A stretch of DNA of 64,000 bases from Calidifontibacter indicus (GTDB taxonomy: Bacteria > Actinomycetota > Actinomycetes > Actinomycetales > Dermatophilaceae): the NCBI RefSeq assembly GCF_003386865.1, contig NZ_QTUA01000001.1, positions 3,410,001 through 3,474,000 on the forward strand, in the 5' to 3' direction. The stretch's first letter is position 1, and each line of letters starts with the position of its first letter. The position numbers and the translations under genes are program-made. Shown here piece after piece: positions 26,391 through 35,452 of the stretch. Below the pieces are notes generated by a model. The model was not told the DNA's origin and did not search any database. It saw nothing but the letters and a program-made list of their open reading frames with translations.

Positions 26391-27110
26391 TCAGTAGACC
26401 CGCACGTAGCTGCCCATCTGCTCGCGACCGCTGGCCAGCAGGTAGTTCTGTGCGCGGGTCGACAACCGGCAGCAGCCGTGCGAATCGGGGTACGGCGGAA
26501 TGAAATTCGAACCGTGCACCGCGATTCCACCGTTGAAGTAGCGCGGACGCCACAGTCCGCCGAGCGCTCCGTAGTCCCAGCCGTTGCTCCCGTAGCGGTT
26601 GATCCGGTAGGTGCCGGACGGCGTCACGGCCGTGTACCAGCGACCGCTGTAATAGAAGCGTGACCCGTTGCCGGTGCTGGTGTTGAGCGCGACCTGGACG
26701 TAGCCGCCGGAGACCACAAGCAACAACTGGCGGGTCTTGTCGATCTCGATGCCCGTGTAGGTGTACCGGCTGCGGGCCCGCACCCGGGCCAACCCGCTGT
26801 CCCAGAGGGCAAGGTCGATCTTGCCGGTGCGGGGCCGCCCGTGCGTCTTCTGCACCGCGTACACCGCCTGCTGGGTGAGTTCGCCGAACTGTCCGTCGAC
26901 GGTGCCGCACCAGAAACCGTTGGCGTTCATCGCCAACTGGAACTGCTCCACGTGGTGGCCCGACGATCCGATGCCCAACGGACGCGGAGGGCCGGCCGCG
27001 CCGGCCGACGACGACGTCGCGATCTGCGCCACGGCCCCCGCCGCGAGCAGACCTCCCACTCCGGCAATCGCTCCACGCCGACTGATCGGTCGACTGATCT
27101 GCGTGTTCAT
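26391..27110 (-). CDS. L,D-transpeptidase with peptidoglycan-binding domain (paralog 2)
   Basis: A 239-residue paralog of the gene just downstream. Tat-like signal ISRRGAIAGVGGLLAAG, the same PG-binding domain (GSSGHHVEQFQLAMNANGFW), and catalytic HGSNFIPPYPDSHGCCRLS. The residue after the nucleophile is a second Cys (SHGCCR), unusual for YkuD enzymes. The pair arose by tandem duplication: the PG-binding parts are almost identical while the catalytic parts have diverged, suggesting different substrates or conditions. Confidence 0.88.
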   Translation of the reverse strand: MNTQISRPISRRGAIAGVGGLLAAGAVAQIATSSSAGAAGPPRPLGIGSSGHHVEQFQLAMNANGFWCGTVDGQFGELTQQAVYAVQKTHGRPRTGKIDLALWDSGLARVRARSRYTYTGIEIDKTRQLLLVVSGGYVQVALNTSTGNGSRFYYSGRWYTAVTPSGTYRINRYGSNGWDYGALGGLWRPRYFNGGIAVHGSNFIPPYPDSHGCCRLSTRAQNYLLASGREQMGSYVRVY

Positions 27111-27232
27111 GATCTTCTCCCCCCCGGCTCCGAGCAACTTCCCCCTGAAGCCGCTTCCCTTGTCGGTACCTCGAGCCTGCGGTCGTCAGGCGTGCACGTC
27201 GATGGGCACAACTCCCCTAGGCTCCTTGTTCC

Positions 27233-28024
27233 GTGAGCACCTTGGTCTTCCTGCACGCCCATCCCGACGACGAGAGTTCGCAGACCTCGGGTGCGATGGC
27301 GCGCGCCGCCGCCGAAGGTCACCGGGTGGTCGTCGTGTTCGCGACCAACGGCGAGCACGGCGAGGTGCCCGACGACCTTGCGGACGCCGAGACGCTCGTC
27401 GACCGCCGCCGCGCGGAGGCGATGCGTTCGGCGCAGGTGCTCGGCACCGCACGCGTTGCCTGGCTCGGCTATTCCGACTCGGGAATGACCGGCTGGGAAC
27501 AGAACTCGCTCGCCGGCAACCTCCACCTGGCCGACCTCGACGAGGCCGGCGGACGGCTCGCGGCGATCCTCGACGAGGAGGACGCCGACGTGCTGGTCAC
27601 CTACGACTGGCACGGCGGCTACGGCCACCCCGACCACGTGAAGGCCCACCACGTCGGCCACCGGGGCGCCGAACTCGCCGCCCGGCGTCCGCGGGTCTTG
27701 GAGTCGACGATGAACCGCGACCGGATGCGCGCTTTCCACGAGGCGGCCCTCGCGGCCGGTCAGGAATCCGACCTCGACCCCGACCGGCCGATGGACGACG
27801 GCAACCCGTTCGGCAGCCCGGAGGCCGAGATCCACTGGGAGGTCGACGTTTGCGGCTATCTCGACCGGAAGCGTGCGGCGATGCAGGCGCACTCGTCGCA
27901 GGTCACCGACATCGGCATGTTCATGGCGATGCCGCGGCCGATCTTCGACATCGCGTTCGGCACCGAGTGGTACATCGAGCCCGGTCGCCCCGAAGGCATC
28001 GAGGCCGGCTGGCCGTTCGCCTAG
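27233..28024 (+). CDS. PIG-L family deacetylase (LmbE/MshB-like)
   Basis: A 263-residue zinc hydrolase that removes an acetyl group from an amino sugar. Zinc/catalytic motif HAHPDDES (about 8-15) and the third ligand in GYGHPDHVKAHH (about 130). It resembles mycothiol enzymes (MshB, Mca) but is shorter, and I cannot tell which substrate it uses. The start is GTG; TAGGCT lies 9 bp upstream with no ribosome site, so it is probably leaderless. Its stop shares CTAG with the stop of convergent glpD. Confidence 0.85.
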   Translation: MSTLVFLHAHPDDESSQTSGAMARAAAEGHRVVVVFATNGEHGEVPDDLADAETLVDRRRAEAMRSAQVLGTARVAWLGYSDSGMTGWEQNSLAGNLHLADLDEAGGRLAAILDEEDADVLVTYDWHGGYGHPDHVKAHHVGHRGAELAARRPRVLESTMNRDRMRAFHEAALAAGQESDLDPDRPMDDGNPFGSPEAEIHWEVDVCGYLDRKRAAMQAHSSQVTDIGMFMAMPRPIFDIAFGTEWYIEPGRPEGIEAGWPFA

Positions 28025-29567
28025 GCCCGCACCGTGCGGCCGTAGCGCTCGATGAGTTCGCCTGCCACGCAGAGCGATTCGTCGCGCAGCCCCTCGCGCA
28101 TGGTGATCCGGGTGCGACGCTCGACGAGGTCTTCGGGCGTGAGCGCGCCCTCCGCCAGGACGCCGTACACCAACTCGGCGCGCACGGTCGGCGAGCCGGC
28201 CACGACCGGCTCGCCGAGCGCGGGGTCGGACGCGATGAGTTGCTGCACCTGGGCGGCGAGCGTGCCGTAGCGGTCGACCAGGCGCCGGGGCGCGCGCACC
28301 CGGCGCAGCAACGGAGCGGACGCGGCTGCGACGAGCGGCAACCGATCGGTGAGGCACGGCCCGCCCCCCGGGATACGGCGGGCGACGGCGTCGACCGTGT
28401 CCTGCGCCATCCGCCGGTAGGTGGTCAGCTTGCCGCCGACGATCGTGATCGGCGCTCCGGGTTCGTCGACCAGCAGATGTTCACGGAAGATGTCGGCGGT
28501 GCGCTGCCCGCGTCGGCGCCGACCACGAGCGGCCGCAGGCCGGCGAACCGTCCGACGACGTCGGCCCGGTCGACCGGTTGGGCCAGATGGCGTCCGACGA
28601 CGCCGAGCAGGAACTCCTCGTCCTGCGCCGGCACCCGGGGTGCGCGCGGGTCGACACCCGGCGCCGGATCGTCGGTGAGGCCCACGATCACCAGGTCGTC
28701 GGGGCGCGGCAGCACGAACACGAAGCGTCCGAATTGGCCGGGCACCGGCAGGTTGATCGCGCAGGTGGGTCGGCCGAAGCGGGCCGCGGGCAGCACGAGG
28801 TGAGAACCGCGGCTCGGCGCGAGCCGCACCCGGTCGTCCAACCCGTCGGCCCACGCCCCGGTCGCGTTGACGACGACCTGGGCGCGTGCGGTGAAGCTGT
28901 GTCCGGTGAGCACGTCGTGCAGCACCGCACTCGTCGCCTCGATCGACTCCGCGCGCAGGTAGGTCGCGACCCGTGCGCCGTGCGCGGCGGCAGTGCGCGC
29001 GACGTCGACCACCAACCGGGCGTCGTCCTCGAACTGGCCGTCCCAGAAGCTCACCGCACCCCGCACCTCGGCACCGCGCCAGGCGGGCATCAGCGGACGG
29101 GTTCGCTTGGCCGACAACAGTTTCGGCGCCGGCAGCAGGTGTGATGCGGTGCCGGCGCGGCGACGCAGCAGGTCGGCGGCGACCGGCCCGAACGCGCTGA
29201 GGTAGCCGGCGGGGCCCGGCAGGTCGGGGGTGAGCGGGAGCAGGTTGCGGCGCGGTCGGGTGAGGTGCGGCGCGACGGTGGTCATCAGCAGGTGCCGCTC
29301 GTCGGCGCTCTCCTTGGCGATGCGCACGTGTCCGGTGGCCAGATAGCGCAGTCCGCCGTGGGCGAGTTTCGAGCTCCACCGCGAGGTACCCGATGCGAGG
29401 TCGTCCGCCTCGACGAGGGCTGTGCGCAGACCGCGGCTCGCGGCGTCGAGGGCGACGCCCGCTCCGGTGATGCCACCACCGATCACGAGCACGTCGAACT
29501 GTTCGCGCTGGAGTTCCTGCAGGGCGGTGGCGCGAGTGGATCGGTCGAGGATCGCGCGGTCAGTCAT
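28021..29567 (-). pseudogene. glpD: Glycerol-3-phosphate dehydrogenase with single-base frameshift
   Basis: FAD-linked membrane enzyme oxidising glycerol-3-phosphate to dihydroxyacetone phosphate. The first 355 codons (28500-29567) carry the FAD motif VLVIGGGITGAGVALDAASR and RWSSKLAHGGLRYL. The remainder continues in another frame (28021-28500) with DIFREHLLVD and ITIVGGKLTTYRRMAQDTVD. Restoring one G near 28501 (AGCGCACC to AGCGGCACC) would give the conserved GTADI and one product of about 515 residues, the normal length. Either a real recent pseudogene or a base-calling error. It overlaps tetR by 8 bp, as in the Mtb Rv2249c-Rv2250c arrangement. Confidence 0.85.
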
Positions 29568-30162
29568 CGGTCGCTCCGCTCCTCAGGTAACCGGCCACCA
29601 GGTGGGTGACCTCGCGCTCGATCAGCTCACGGGTGAGCTCGGGCTCGTCGCCGACCACCATCACGAACGACTGCAGGGCCACGATCAGGAAGCGGGCCTG
29701 CTCGTGCGGTGCGGGCTGCGCCCGCAGGGGCCGGCCGAGCTCGGCGCATCGTGCGCGCGTCTGTTCGATCGATCGGGTGAGTTGCGCGGCGAGCCCGACC
29801 TGGCCCCGTCCGAAGTGACCGACGAGGTAGGGCAGGAGCAGCTCGGGGTCGTGGCGACGCAGCGCGTCGAGCAGTTCGGAGTCGACGAGCGCCCCGACGA
29901 CTTCGGCGACACCCTCGGCGAGTTCGCCTACGGGATCGGTGGATTCGGCCAGTTCATCCGCGACGAGCGCCCCGACACTGCCGAGCTCGTGAGCCAGCGC
30001 GTCGAGCACCAGCTGCTCCATGCCGCCCGCCCGTCGGTAGACGGTCATCCGGGAGAGGCCGGCGCGTTTGGCCACCGAGGTGACCGTCGAGCGGGAGACG
30101 CCGTAGGTCATCACCTCTTCGCGCACCGCCCGCCACAACGCCTCTTCGGAACTCTGGCTCAT
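29560..30162 (-). CDS. TetR family regulator of the glpD/flavoprotein cluster
   Basis: A 200-residue repressor. HTH about residues 20-52 (STVTSVAKRAGLSRMTVYRR). It is divergent from the flavoprotein gene and overlaps glpD, the same layout as Mtb Rv2250c. It probably represses both directions through the palindrome at 30182. Ligand unknown; a lipid precursor is plausible from context. Confidence 0.87.
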   Translation of the reverse strand: MSQSSEEALWRAVREEVMTYGVSRSTVTSVAKRAGLSRMTVYRRAGGMEQLVLDALAHELGSVGALVADELAESTDPVGELAEGVAEVVGALVDSELLDALRRHDPELLLPYLVGHFGRGQVGLAAQLTRSIEQTRARCAELGRPLRAQPAPHEQARFLIVALQSFVMVVGDEPELTRELIEREVTHLVAGYLRSGATDD

Positions 30163-30181
30163 CGCCGCCTCTCCCTCTCGA

Positions 30182-30208
30182 TGTGACACTTGATGTAATA
30201 CTGTCACA
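30182..30208. promoter_or_regulatory. Putative TetR operator overlapping the flavoprotein promoter
   Basis: TGTGACA and TGTCACA form an inverted repeat of 27 bp in total. It contains a -10 box TAATAC (30196-30201), so binding would block transcription. The transcript likely begins at or just before the ATG at 30211. Confidence 0.65.
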
Positions 30209-30210
30209 GC

Positions 30211-31920
30211 ATGGACGTCACTCTGCAACAGGTTCAGCGCTCGGTCTGGTGGGGCTGGGGCGACCCGGCCAATGCCGCACCGCTGCCTGTCCACGCCCGT
30301 CGGATGCTCGACGAACGGCTCGGCGCCCGCTCCTCCACCACCAACCACCCTCCGGTGCAACTGGATTCGATCGAGGTGCCCGAATCGCGCGTCGGCGACC
30401 GGCTGCGGTCGGCCCTCATCGACGCGGTCGGTGCCGAGCACCTTCTCGACTCCGCGGCCGACCGCATCCTGCGCGCCGGCGGCAAGAGCTACCCCGACCT
30501 GGTGCGCGTCCGCACCGGCCACCTGCCGTACGTGCCCGACGCCGTCGCGCTGCCGTCGACCCATCGCGAAGTCGCCGACGTCGTCGCCGCCTGCGTCGCG
30601 CACGACGCCGCCGTCGTGCCCTTCGGCGGAGGCACCAGCGTGGTCGCCGGCCTCACCGCCACCGGCGAGCAGCGCGCGGTCGTCAGCCTCGATCTGCGCC
30701 GGCTGGCCGGCCTGATCCGGCTCGACGAGCACGACCACACCGCCACCTTCCACGCCGGCACGATGGCGATTGACGCCGAAACCGCCCTGCGCGCACGGGG
30801 ATTCACCCTCGGGCACTTCCCGCAGAGTTACCAGCAGGCCTCGCTCGGCGGCTTCGTCGCCACGCGCAGCGCCGGGCAGTCGTCGAGCGGTTACGGCCGC
30901 ATCGACGACATGGTCGACGGCGTCCGTGGGGTCACCCCGACCGGCGAGTTCGAGTTCGGGTCGCGGTCGCCCGCGTCGGCCGCGGGGCCCCGCCTGCTCG
31001 ACGTGATGGTCGGCAGCGAGGGCGCGCTCGGGGTGCTCACCGAGGTGACCTTGCGGGTGGTCGAGGCGCCGCAGGTAACCCGACACACGGCGGTGGCGTT
31101 CCCCGACTTCGACTCGGCCGCAACGGCATTGCGCGAGCTGGTGCAGCAGCTCGGACACGACCAGCAACCCGATGTGACCCGGGTGTCGGACGCCGTCGAG
31201 ACGGAGGTGTCGCTCGGGCTCGCCGGACGCAGCGGCAAGGCGCTGCAGCGCTATCTCGCCGTGCGCGGGCTCGAGGCGCCCTGCCTGACGATCCTGCTGT
31301 GGCACGACGCCACCGACGAGCGGGCCAAGCACCGGCAGCGTCGCGCGCAGCAGATCCTGAAGCGCAACGGGGCCGTCACCCTGCCGGCGAAGATCGCCCG
31401 CGGCTGGGAACACGGACGGTTCAGCGCGCCGTACCTGCGCGACGAACTGATCACCCGCGGCGTGTTCGTCGAGACGCTGGAGACCGCCACGCACTGGTCG
31501 AACATCGCCGCCGTGCACCGCCGGGTCGGCGGCGCGATCGCCGATGCCCTCGATGCCGGCGGCACCCCCGGCGTCGTGCAATGCCACATCTCGCACGTCT
31601 ACCCCAGCGGCGCGTCGCTCTACTTCACCTACCTCGCCGCCGAGGCCGACGACGCGCTCGACCAATGGCAGACGGTGAAGACCGCGGCCAGCGAGGCGAT
31701 CGTCGCCGCGGGGGCGACGATCACTCATCACCACGCGGTCGGACGCGACCACCGCCGGTACCTCGCAGATGAGATCGGCGAGATCGGCGTGCGGATGCTG
31801 CGCGCACTGAAGAATGAGCTCGACCCGGGCGACACGATGAACCCGTGTGTGCTGATCCCGGACACCACGTCGCAGAAGGTCCCGACCAGCACAGGTGCGA
31901 CCACGGAGGCCCCGAGCTGA
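30211..31920 (+). CDS. FAD-binding oxidase, alkylglycerone-phosphate-synthase-like
   Basis: A 569-residue flavoprotein of the VAO/PCMH fold. FAD-binding PFGGGTSVVAGL (about 145-156), the family SYQQASLGGFVATRSAGQSS (about 205-224) and YGRIDDMVDGV are typical of alkyl-DHAP synthase homologs. C-terminal SHVYPSGASLYFTYL and ITHHHAVGRDHRRY carry the active-site His cluster. Eukaryotic homologs make ether lipids from acyl-DHAP; bacterial ones such as Mtb Rv2251 are not fully characterised. It leads an operon with a diacylglycerol kinase and is probably leaderless. Confidence 0.87.
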   Translation: MDVTLQQVQRSVWWGWGDPANAAPLPVHARRMLDERLGARSSTTNHPPVQLDSIEVPESRVGDRLRSALIDAVGAEHLLDSAADRILRAGGKSYPDLVRVRTGHLPYVPDAVALPSTHREVADVVAACVAHDAAVVPFGGGTSVVAGLTATGEQRAVVSLDLRRLAGLIRLDEHDHTATFHAGTMAIDAETALRARGFTLGHFPQSYQQASLGGFVATRSAGQSSSGYGRIDDMVDGVRGVTPTGEFEFGSRSPASAAGPRLLDVMVGSEGALGVLTEVTLRVVEAPQVTRHTAVAFPDFDSAATALRELVQQLGHDQQPDVTRVSDAVETEVSLGLAGRSGKALQRYLAVRGLEAPCLTILLWHDATDERAKHRQRRAQQILKRNGAVTLPAKIARGWEHGRFSAPYLRDELITRGVFVETLETATHWSNIAAVHRRVGGAIADALDAGGTPGVVQCHISHVYPSGASLYFTYLAAEADDALDQWQTVKTAASEAIVAAGATITHHHAVGRDHRRYLADEIGEIGVRMLRALKNELDPGDTMNPCVLIPDTTSQKVPTSTGATTEAPS

Positions 31921-32819
31921 TGACCGAACTGTCAGGCCGCGCAACGGTTCTGGTGAACCCCGCGGCGGGTGGGGGCACCGCGGGCACCTCCGAACGCGAG
32001 GTGCTGGCGACCTTACGCAGTCTCGGTTTCGACCCCGAGGCGGTGCAGACGACCAGCGCCGAGCACGCGGTCGCGGTGGCCGCTGCGGCGGCTCCCGACG
32101 ATGTGCTGTTGCCGCTCGGCGGCGACGGCATGATCTCCTTCGTGGCCGCCGGCTGCGTGCGTTCGGGGGCGCTGCTGGCTCCGCTGCCGGCGGGGCGCGG
32201 CAACGACTTCGTGCGCGGCCTCGGGCTGCCACGCGACACGCTCGCGGTCGCGCGCACGCTGGGCGCCGCGGCCGAACGACGCATCGATGTCGGCACGATC
32301 GGCGATCGGACCTTCGTCGGCACGGCCGCCGTCGGCTTCGATGCGCTGGCCAACGCGCGAGCCAACCGGGTGCGCCGGCTGCGCAGCGCACTGGTCTACA
32401 CGGCCGCCGGGGTGCAGACCGCGTTCACCACGCGTCCGATCACCTTCACCGTGCGCACCACCGGGCCGGACGGCGACCGCGAGGAGAGCTTCGCCGGCTG
32501 GAATGTCGCGGTGGGCAACTCCGGTCGACACGGCGGCGGGCTGACCGCCACCCCCGGCGCCGACCTCGCGGACGGGCTGCTCGACGTGGTCGTCACGCGC
32601 GGGCGTCGCTTCGACCAGAAGGCCACGTCGGCCCTGTTGGAGCGCGGGGGCAACCACGTGCGCCTGCCACACGTCGACGGCTGGCGGGCGACCCTGGTCG
32701 AGATCACCGCGGTCGACCGCGACGGCCGTCCGTTGGAGGTGTACGCCGACGGCGACCCGATCGCCGTCGCGCCGGTGCAGATCGGGCTGTTGCCCGGGGC
32801 GCTGCGGCTCTTCTACTGA
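31920..32819 (+). CDS. Diacylglycerol kinase family lipid kinase
   Basis: A 299-residue soluble lipid kinase of the DagK/YegS type. NPAAGGGTAGT (about 13), the nucleotide motif LGGDGMI (about 66), and AGRGNDFVRGLGLPRD (about 93-108). The homolog in the same position in M. tuberculosis, Rv2252, phosphorylates diacylglycerol and feeds phosphatidylinositol mannoside synthesis. Its ATG overlaps the previous stop by one base (TGATG), so it is translationally coupled. Confidence 0.92.
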   Translation: MTELSGRATVLVNPAAGGGTAGTSEREVLATLRSLGFDPEAVQTTSAEHAVAVAAAAAPDDVLLPLGGDGMISFVAAGCVRSGALLAPLPAGRGNDFVRGLGLPRDTLAVARTLGAAAERRIDVGTIGDRTFVGTAAVGFDALANARANRVRRLRSALVYTAAGVQTAFTTRPITFTVRTTGPDGDREESFAGWNVAVGNSGRHGGGLTATPGADLADGLLDVVVTRGRRFDQKATSALLERGGNHVRLPHVDGWRATLVEITAVDRDGRPLEVYADGDPIAVAPVQIGLLPGALRLFY

Positions 32820-32831
32820 AGCCCCACACAT

Positions 32832-32870
32832 CAGGAGGGGCACGATCGCCGGTCGATCATGCCCCTCCTG
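32832..32870. terminator. Bidirectional terminator
   Basis: A 17-bp stem (CAGGAGGGGCACGATCG, one G-T mismatch) between the convergent lipid kinase and NCS2 permease genes. Confidence 0.7.
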
Positions 32871-32886
32871 CGGTCGTTGCGGCGGG

Positions 32887-34338
32887 TCAGCCGTTGACGC
32901 CGTTGTCCTTCGCCAACGGGTCGGCGCTGATCCGCATCGGACGGTAGAGCCGCTCCTCGTCCTCGTCGGAGATCGCGCCCATCGCCGGTGAGTGGGAGAA
33001 CACAGGCCCTTCGTCGTCGTCCTTGCGGCCGAGGATGTTGAACAGGATGTTCATCAGGATCGCGCAGATGGCGGCCGAGGTGATGCCGGAGTCGAAGATG
33101 GTGCGGAACCAGCTCGGGAAGTGCTCGTAGGCGCCGTCCTGCACGATCGGCAGCAGGCCGAAGGCGAGCGACGTGGCGACGATGACGATGTTGGCGTTGC
33201 CGGAGAAGTCGACCTCCTTCAGCGTGCGGATGCCCGACGCGGCGACGGTGCCGAAGAGCACCAGGCCGGCTCCACCGAGCACCGGCATCGGCACCGCGGC
33301 GACGATCGCACCCGCCTTCGGCAGCAGCCCGAGGACGATGAGGATCGCGCCACCGTAGGCGACGACGAAGCGGCTGCGGATGCCGGTGATCGCGACGAGG
33401 CCGACGTTCTGGGCGAAGGCGCTGAGCGAGAAGCCGTTGAAAACGGCTGCGAGAGCGGTGGATCCGGTGTCGGCGCGCAGACCGTTGGTGACCGTCCGGC
33501 GGTCGGCGGGCTTCTCGGTGACCTCACCGAGCGCGAGGATGTCGGCGGTCGCCTCCACCATGATCACCAACATGCAGATCGACAGCGAGACGATCGCGCT
33601 CACCTCGAACTGCGGTGCCCCGAAGTGGAAGGGGGTGGGCACCTGGAAGGCCTTGGCGCTGCCGATGCTGGAAAAGTCGGTCATGCCCATCGGGATCGCG
33701 ACGAGGGTGCCGAGCACGAGCCCGAGGATGATCGCGATGCGACCGAAGAAGCCGGGCAGGAAGCGGTAGATGAGCACCACGATGAGGAGTGTGATGAACG
33801 CGAGCGCATAGTTCTTCGGCTGCCCGAAGTCGTCGGTGCCGACGCCGCCCGCGGCCCAGCCGACGCCGACCGGGATGAGCGACAGACCGATCATCGTGAT
33901 GACGGTGCCGGTGACCACCTCGGGGAAGAACCGCAGCAACTGGGTGAAGACCGGGGCGATGAGGAAGCCGAGCACGCCGGCGACGATGAGTCCGCCGTAG
34001 ATCGTTTGTAGCCCGGCGTGACCTTGGTCTTTCGCGGCGATCGCGAGCATGCTCGACACCGCGACGAACGAGGTGCCCTGCACGATGGGCTGTCGCGCGC
34101 CGATCTTCCAGAACCCGATGGTCTGGATGAGGGTCGCGACGCCGGCCATGAACAACGCGGCCGACACGAGGTAGAACTGGTCGCCCGGTTCGAGTTTCAG
34201 GGCGCCGCCGATGATCAGCGGCACCGCCACCACGCCGGCGTACATCGACAGCACGTGCTGCAGGCCGTAGAGCAGCGACGGGCCCGGTGGCATGGGGGTG
34301 TCGACGGGATGCTTCCCGCTCTGGACGGCCTGACTCAT
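32887..34338 (-). CDS. NCS2 family purine (xanthine/urate) permease
   Basis: A 483-residue membrane transporter with about 14 helices. Family marks: LLYGLQHVLSMYAGVVAVPL near the start, FVAVSSMLAIAAKDQG, and the NCS2 signature region SAFAQNVGLVAITGIRSRFV (about 310-330). Neighbouring allantoinase and the ureide-type IclR gene suggest urate, xanthine or a related compound as substrate. AGGATCGATCC precedes the ATG at 34338. A palindromic operator lies 37 bp upstream. Confidence 0.88.
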   Translation of the reverse strand: MSQAVQSGKHPVDTPMPPGPSLLYGLQHVLSMYAGVVAVPLIIGGALKLEPGDQFYLVSAALFMAGVATLIQTIGFWKIGARQPIVQGTSFVAVSSMLAIAAKDQGHAGLQTIYGGLIVAGVLGFLIAPVFTQLLRFFPEVVTGTVITMIGLSLIPVGVGWAAGGVGTDDFGQPKNYALAFITLLIVVLIYRFLPGFFGRIAIILGLVLGTLVAIPMGMTDFSSIGSAKAFQVPTPFHFGAPQFEVSAIVSLSICMLVIMVEATADILALGEVTEKPADRRTVTNGLRADTGSTALAAVFNGFSLSAFAQNVGLVAITGIRSRFVVAYGGAILIVLGLLPKAGAIVAAVPMPVLGGAGLVLFGTVAASGIRTLKEVDFSGNANIVIVATSLAFGLLPIVQDGAYEHFPSWFRTIFDSGITSAAICAILMNILFNILGRKDDDEGPVFSHSPAMGAISDEDEERLYRPMRISADPLAKDNGVNG

Positions 34339-34374
34339 GGATCGATCCTCCGGTGCGATTCGCAGATTCCAAAT

Positions 34375-34394
34375 TGCGAAACTTGCATTTCGCA
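34375..34394. promoter_or_regulatory. Putative IclR-type operator upstream of the NCS2 permease
   Basis: TGCGAAA and TTTCGCA form a 20-bp palindrome with spacer CTTGCA. A further TTCGCA lies just downstream near 34360. Local base composition is clearly less GC-rich than the surroundings. Confidence 0.55.
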
Positions 34395-34575
34395 TGTTGA
34401 ACTCTGAATGAAACCTGCGCGGCCGTCAAGACCCCGTCCGCAGGGTGTGCGAAAGTTTGCGCGATCGGGCGCTTGCATCGCAGGCGCTTGCATGGCGTGT
34501 CGCGCCAACTTCAGAGAGCCCGGCGCCTGCGAATGCGCCCGGTGCGCGCGATCGCCGTTGCGCAGACCGACTGGG

Positions 34576-35340
34576 TCAGCGGGCCGCATGGCGGGTGAGG
34601 TCCTTCGCCACCGCGATCGCCGTCTCGCGCATCAGTTCGACGGCCCGCTCACTCACCTCGGGACTCATCCGGGCCGACGGCGCCGACATCGACAGTGCCA
34701 GCCGCACCTCGTCCGAGGGCACGGGCACCGCGACGCACTGCACGCCGATCTCCATCTCCTCGACCTCGAAGGCACTGCCGGTGTCGCGCACCTGTGCGAG
34801 TTGCTCGATCAAGGCGTCCGGGTCGGTGATGGTGTTCGGGGTGCGCGCAGGCATTCCGATGCGGGACAACAGTTCCCGCACTTCCTCGTCGCCCATCCCG
34901 GCCAGTAGCACCTTGCCGCCGGCACGGCAGTGCGGGTGCACGTGCCGGCCGAGTTCGGTGAACATCCGCATGGAGTGCGGCGAGGGCACCTGGCCGACGT
35001 AGACCAGCATGTCGCCGTCCAGGGTGGCGAGGCTGACGGTCTCGCCGAGGGCGTCGACGACGCTGCGCAGGTGTGGCGCGGCGCCCGCGCCGAAGACCTC
35101 GAGGGCGGTGCTGCCGAGCGGGATCAACCGGGCGCCGAGCGCGTACCGGCGGTTCGGCAGTTGTCGCAGGTACGAGCGTCCGACCAGGGTGCGCACCAGC
35201 CGGTGGATGGTCGGCATCGGCAGACCCGACGCCTCGGCGAGTTCGACGAGGGCCATCGACCCGCCCGAGGCACCGATCAGCTCGAGGATCTCCAGCGCGC
35301 GTCCGACCGACTGAACGCCGCCCGACTTCGGTTCGGCCAT
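34576..35340 (-). CDS. IclR family transcriptional regulator (AllR-like)
   Basis: A 254-residue regulator. Winged helix at about 10-70 (SVGRALEILELIG, EASGLPMPTIHRLVRTLV) and the IclR effector domain (YVGQVPSPHSMRMFTELGRH; AVPVPSDEVRLALSMSAPSA). It lies between the permease and the allantoinase genes, so control of purine/ureide use is likely, with glyoxylate or allantoate-type effectors as in other AllR proteins. The ATG at 35340 is followed by typical family sequence. Confidence 0.88.
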   Translation of the reverse strand: MAEPKSGGVQSVGRALEILELIGASGGSMALVELAEASGLPMPTIHRLVRTLVGRSYLRQLPNRRYALGARLIPLGSTALEVFGAGAAPHLRSVVDALGETVSLATLDGDMLVYVGQVPSPHSMRMFTELGRHVHPHCRAGGKVLLAGMGDEEVRELLSRIGMPARTPNTITDPDALIEQLAQVRDTGSAFEVEEMEIGVQCVAVPVPSDEVRLALSMSAPSARMSPEVSERAVELMRETAIAVAKDLTRHAAR

Positions 35341-35385
35341 CTTGGGGTGTCCTCTCGCGGATCGATTCACGGACCAAGGATGGTA

Positions 35386-35404
35386 ATTCCGCAAAATGGA
35401 ATCT
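35386..35404. promoter_or_regulatory. Putative operator upstream of the HpcH/HpaI-family gene
   Basis: ATTCC and GGAAT in inverted orientation around GCAAAAT, 49 bp before the ATG at 35453. TTCC-N-GGAA half-sites are common in IclR-family operators. Binding inferred. Confidence 0.45.
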
Positions 35405-35452
35405 ATCCTCCACGAAGCAGAAGAAGCCACCCCTCAGCACCAAGGAGTTCAG

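Noticed and set aside
29560-32391. A 943-codon open frame on the minus strand covering the flavoprotein and lipid kinase genes
   Set aside because: Only its last 200 codons (TetR) resemble a protein; the rest is the antisense of two well-conserved plus-strand genes, a usual effect of high GC.
34400-34575. Direct GGCGCTTGCAT repeats near 34467 as a regulatory element
   Set aside because: Only two short copies, at the far side of the IclR 3' end with no promoter in the right place; likely chance.
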